A DNA stretch of 7,452 nt from Clostridiales bacterium UBA1246 (GTDB lineage: Bacteria; Bacillota; Clostridia; Oscillospirales; Oscillospiraceae), in the NCBI GenBank assembly GCA_002308315.1, contig DBWE01000066.1, positions 3,022-10,473 of the forward strand, read 5' to 3'. Below the pieces are notes generated by a model. The model did no database searches. It was given only the letters and a program-made list of their open reading frames with translations, and was not told where the DNA came from. Below are positions 5,671 to 7,452 of the stretch, piece by piece (the first letter of the stretch is position 1; every line of letters starts with the position of its first letter). The position numbers were made by a program, and so were the translations under genes.

Positions 5671-7452
5671 TTATGACGTCTTTATTATTATTTCCTCGCC
5701 GTCCATGCTTACGGAAATATTCTTCACCGTTCCGCCTGTCTCGTTTACGATGGCGGCCGTAACGGCGTCCTCCACGTCCTTTTGGATCGTGCGTCGGAGA
5801 TTGCGGGCTCCGTAGGCCACCGAATACGACTTTTCGGCAAGATGCTTCGCGACGGCGTCGTCATACTCAAGGGAATACCCGTTCTGAGCCATTCCTTCCT
5901 TGAGCTCGTCGAGCATGAGCTTCGCTATTCCGGTGAAATCCTCTTCGGACAGTCTGTTGAAATAAACTATCTCATCCACGCGGTTGATGAATTCCGGTCT
6001 GAGAAAATCGTTCAGGGCCTTGATAGACTTTTCTTTGCCCTGTTCGTTTATGCTGCGGTTGAAGCCCACGCTTCCGTCCCTGCGCTCGCTTCCGGCATTT
6101 GTAGTCATGATAATTACGGTATTTTCGAAATTGACGTTCTTGCCGTGGGCGTCGGTGATATGCCCGTCGTCGAGTATCTGCAGGAGGATGTTCATAACAT
6201 CAGGATGCGCCTTTTCGATCTCGTCGAAGAGTATGACGGAATAGGGCTTGCGGCGTATCTTTTCGGTAAGCTGACCCGCCTCGTCGTAGCCCACGTATCC
6301 GGGAGGCGAACCGATGATGCGGGATACCGCGTGCTTTTCCATAAACTCTGACATATCCAGGCGTATGAGCGACTCCGGCGAATTGAAAAGGTCGGCCGCC
6401 AGCTGCTTTACAAGCTCCGTCTTGCCCACGCCGGTGGACCCCACGAAGATAAACGACACGGGCTTGAGCTTGGAGGTCACTCCCACCCTTCTGCGTCTTA
6501 TGGCCGCGCAGACGGCGTCGATGGCCTCGTCCTGACCTATAATGTGCTTTTTCAGCCTCTCATCGAGCTTGGCAAGGCGCTTGAGCTCATCTTCCTTGAT
6601 GCTGCTTGCCGGTATTTTGGTCCAAAGCTCTATGATACGGGCAAGGTTTTCCACGCTCAGCGCAGGCATGACGGAGTTTTCCGGGTCGGATAACTCGTTC
6701 TGCAGCTGCAGCTCACGGCTGCGTATTTCCGCCAGCCGCTCATAATCCTTGCTTTCCGCGTCCTCGTTGGTGCTGAGAAGCATTTCCCGCTCTTTGGCAA
6801 GATCGTCAAGCTCCTTGTGCATGAGCGCGTTCTTTTCTATTTTGATGTTTTTCAGGTTTACGTCGGAGCACGCCTCGTCAAGAAGGTCTATCGCCTTGTC
6901 GGGAAGATAACGGTCGGTAATGTATCTCTCGCTGAGCCTTACTGCCTGCTCGCACATTTCGTCGGATATTATTACGCCGTGAAAATCCTCGTAATACTTT
7001 TTAATGCCCTTCAGTATCGCCACGCTGTCCTCAACGGACGGCTCGGCGACGGTAACGGGCTGAAAACGCCGTTCCAGCGCGCTGTCCTTTTCGATGTACT
7101 TTCTGTACTCGGAGAACGTCGTCGCGCCTATGACCTGTATCTCGCCTCTCGACAGCGCGGGCTTGAGGATATTTGCCGCGTTCATCGAGCCTTCGGCGTC
7201 TCCCGCGCCGACGATATTGTGGACCTCGTCTATTACCAGGATGATATTTCCCTGCTTTTTGATCTCGTCTATCAGGCCCTTCATCCTGCTCTCAAACTGT
7301 CCCCGGAACTGGGTCCCCGCCACGAGACTCGTGAGATCGAGCAGCCACACTTCCTTTTCGCGCAGCTTATAAGGCACCTCGCCCTTCACTATCTTCTGAG
7401 CAAGCCCCTCCGCAATGGCAGTCTTTCCCACGCCGGGCTCGCCGATAAGGCA
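5671..7452 (-). CDS. clpC: ClpC-type AAA+ protein unfoldase, partial (N-terminal domain outside window)
   Basis: Hexameric ATPase that unfolds substrates and feeds them to ClpP. 593 residues are visible, beginning at CLIGEPGVGKT, so about 200 N-terminal residues (the Clp_N repeats) are missing. D1: Walker A GEPGVGKT (4-11), pore loop GTQFRGQFE (46-54), Walker B VIDEVHN (73-79), arginine fingers RR (128-129). A middle segment (about 197-265) contains the UVR-like DYERLAEIRSREL (236-248), typical of ClpC/ClpE and absent from ClpA. D2: Walker A GSTGVGKTE (338-346), pore loop GYVGY (385-389), Walker B LFDEIEKAHP (408-417), sensor 1 TTN (450-452), arginine finger in FINRVDE (488-494), sensor 2 GARNLRR (548-554). 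The loop VGF (462-464) matches the ClpP-docking tripeptide of ClpC, so this is a protease partner and not a ClpB disaggregase. All ATPase motifs are intact. ClpE cannot be excluded without the N-terminus. The promoter, and any CtsR operator, lie outside the window. Confidence 0.93.
   Translation of the reverse strand, partial: CLIGEPGVGKTAIAEGLAQKIVKGEVPYKLREKEVWLLDLTSLVAGTQFRGQFESRMKGLIDEIKKQGNIILVIDEVHNIVGAGDAEGSMNAANILKPALSRGEIQVIGATTFSEYRKYIEKDSALERRFQPVTVAEPSVEDSVAILKGIKKYYEDFHGVIISDEMCEQAVRLSERYITDRYLPDKAIDLLDEACSDVNLKNIKIEKNALMHKELDDLAKEREMLLSTNEDAESKDYERLAEIRSRELQLQNELSDPENSVMPALSVENLARIIELWTKIPASSIKEDELKRLAKLDERLKKHIIGQDEAIDAVCAAIRRRRVGVTSKLKPVSFIFVGSTGVGKTELVKQLAADLFNSPESLIRLDMSEFMEKHAVSRIIGSPPGYVGYDEAGQLTEKIRRKPYSVILFDEIEKAHPDVMNILLQILDDGHITDAHGKNVNFENTVIIMTTNAGSERRDGSVGFNRSINEQGKEKSIKALNDFLRPEFINRVDEIVYFNRLSEEDFTGIAKLMLDELKEGMAQNGYSLEYDDAVAKHLAEKSYSVAYGARNLRRTIQKDVEDAVTAAIVNETGGTVKNISVSMDGEEIIIKTS

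Noticed and set aside
7429..7431. GTG as a start codon for the Clp ATPase
   Set aside because: This GTG encodes the second Val of the Walker A motif GEPGVGKT; the reading frame continues upstream past the window edge.

Overview
The window reads as chromosomal DNA of a mid-to-high-GC member of the Clostridia (Oscillospiraceae/Ruminococcaceae-like). This rests on the family type of each protein, strong AGGAGG-type ribosome binding sites, sigma-A-like promoters, and a ClpC-type unfoldase with a UVR-like middle segment. The lineage is an inference from gene content; no rRNA or other marker is present.

Layout. At the left edge, on the minus strand, lies the N-terminal two thirds of an elongation factor G-like GTPase (1-1343, runs off the window) with its own promoter at 1386-1414. 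Upstream of it on the same strand is a two-gene unit: rlmB (3749-4510), then, 21 bases downstream, a 755-residue membrane protein (1460-3727) with the fold layout of a P1B-type ATPase but without its catalytic motifs. A divergent intergenic region (4511-4745) carries an extended -10 promoter and a long structured leader for rlmB, and a compact sigma-A promoter for a plus-strand gene (4746-5597). That gene encodes a rhomboid-fold membrane protein lacking the Ser/His dyad and ending in a Cys/His-rich, probably zinc-binding, tail. A perfect 19-bp hairpin (5622-5663) separates it from the convergent clpC-type gene (5671-7452), which runs off the right edge.

Function. The recognisable enzymes serve translation and protein quality control: RlmB methylates 23S rRNA, the EF-G-like GTPase presumably acts on ribosomes, and the Clp ATPase unfolds substrates for ClpP. 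The most striking aspect is that three of the five genes belong to well-known enzyme superfamilies but lack signature residues: an apparent pseudo-P-type ATPase (DKTGT replaced by KDTDL), an apparent pseudo-rhomboid, and a GTPase with altered switch and NKxD motifs. The pseudo-ATPase and pseudo-rhomboid are the best candidates for something undescribed. No RNA genes, insertion sequences, CRISPR arrays or phage genes were seen.
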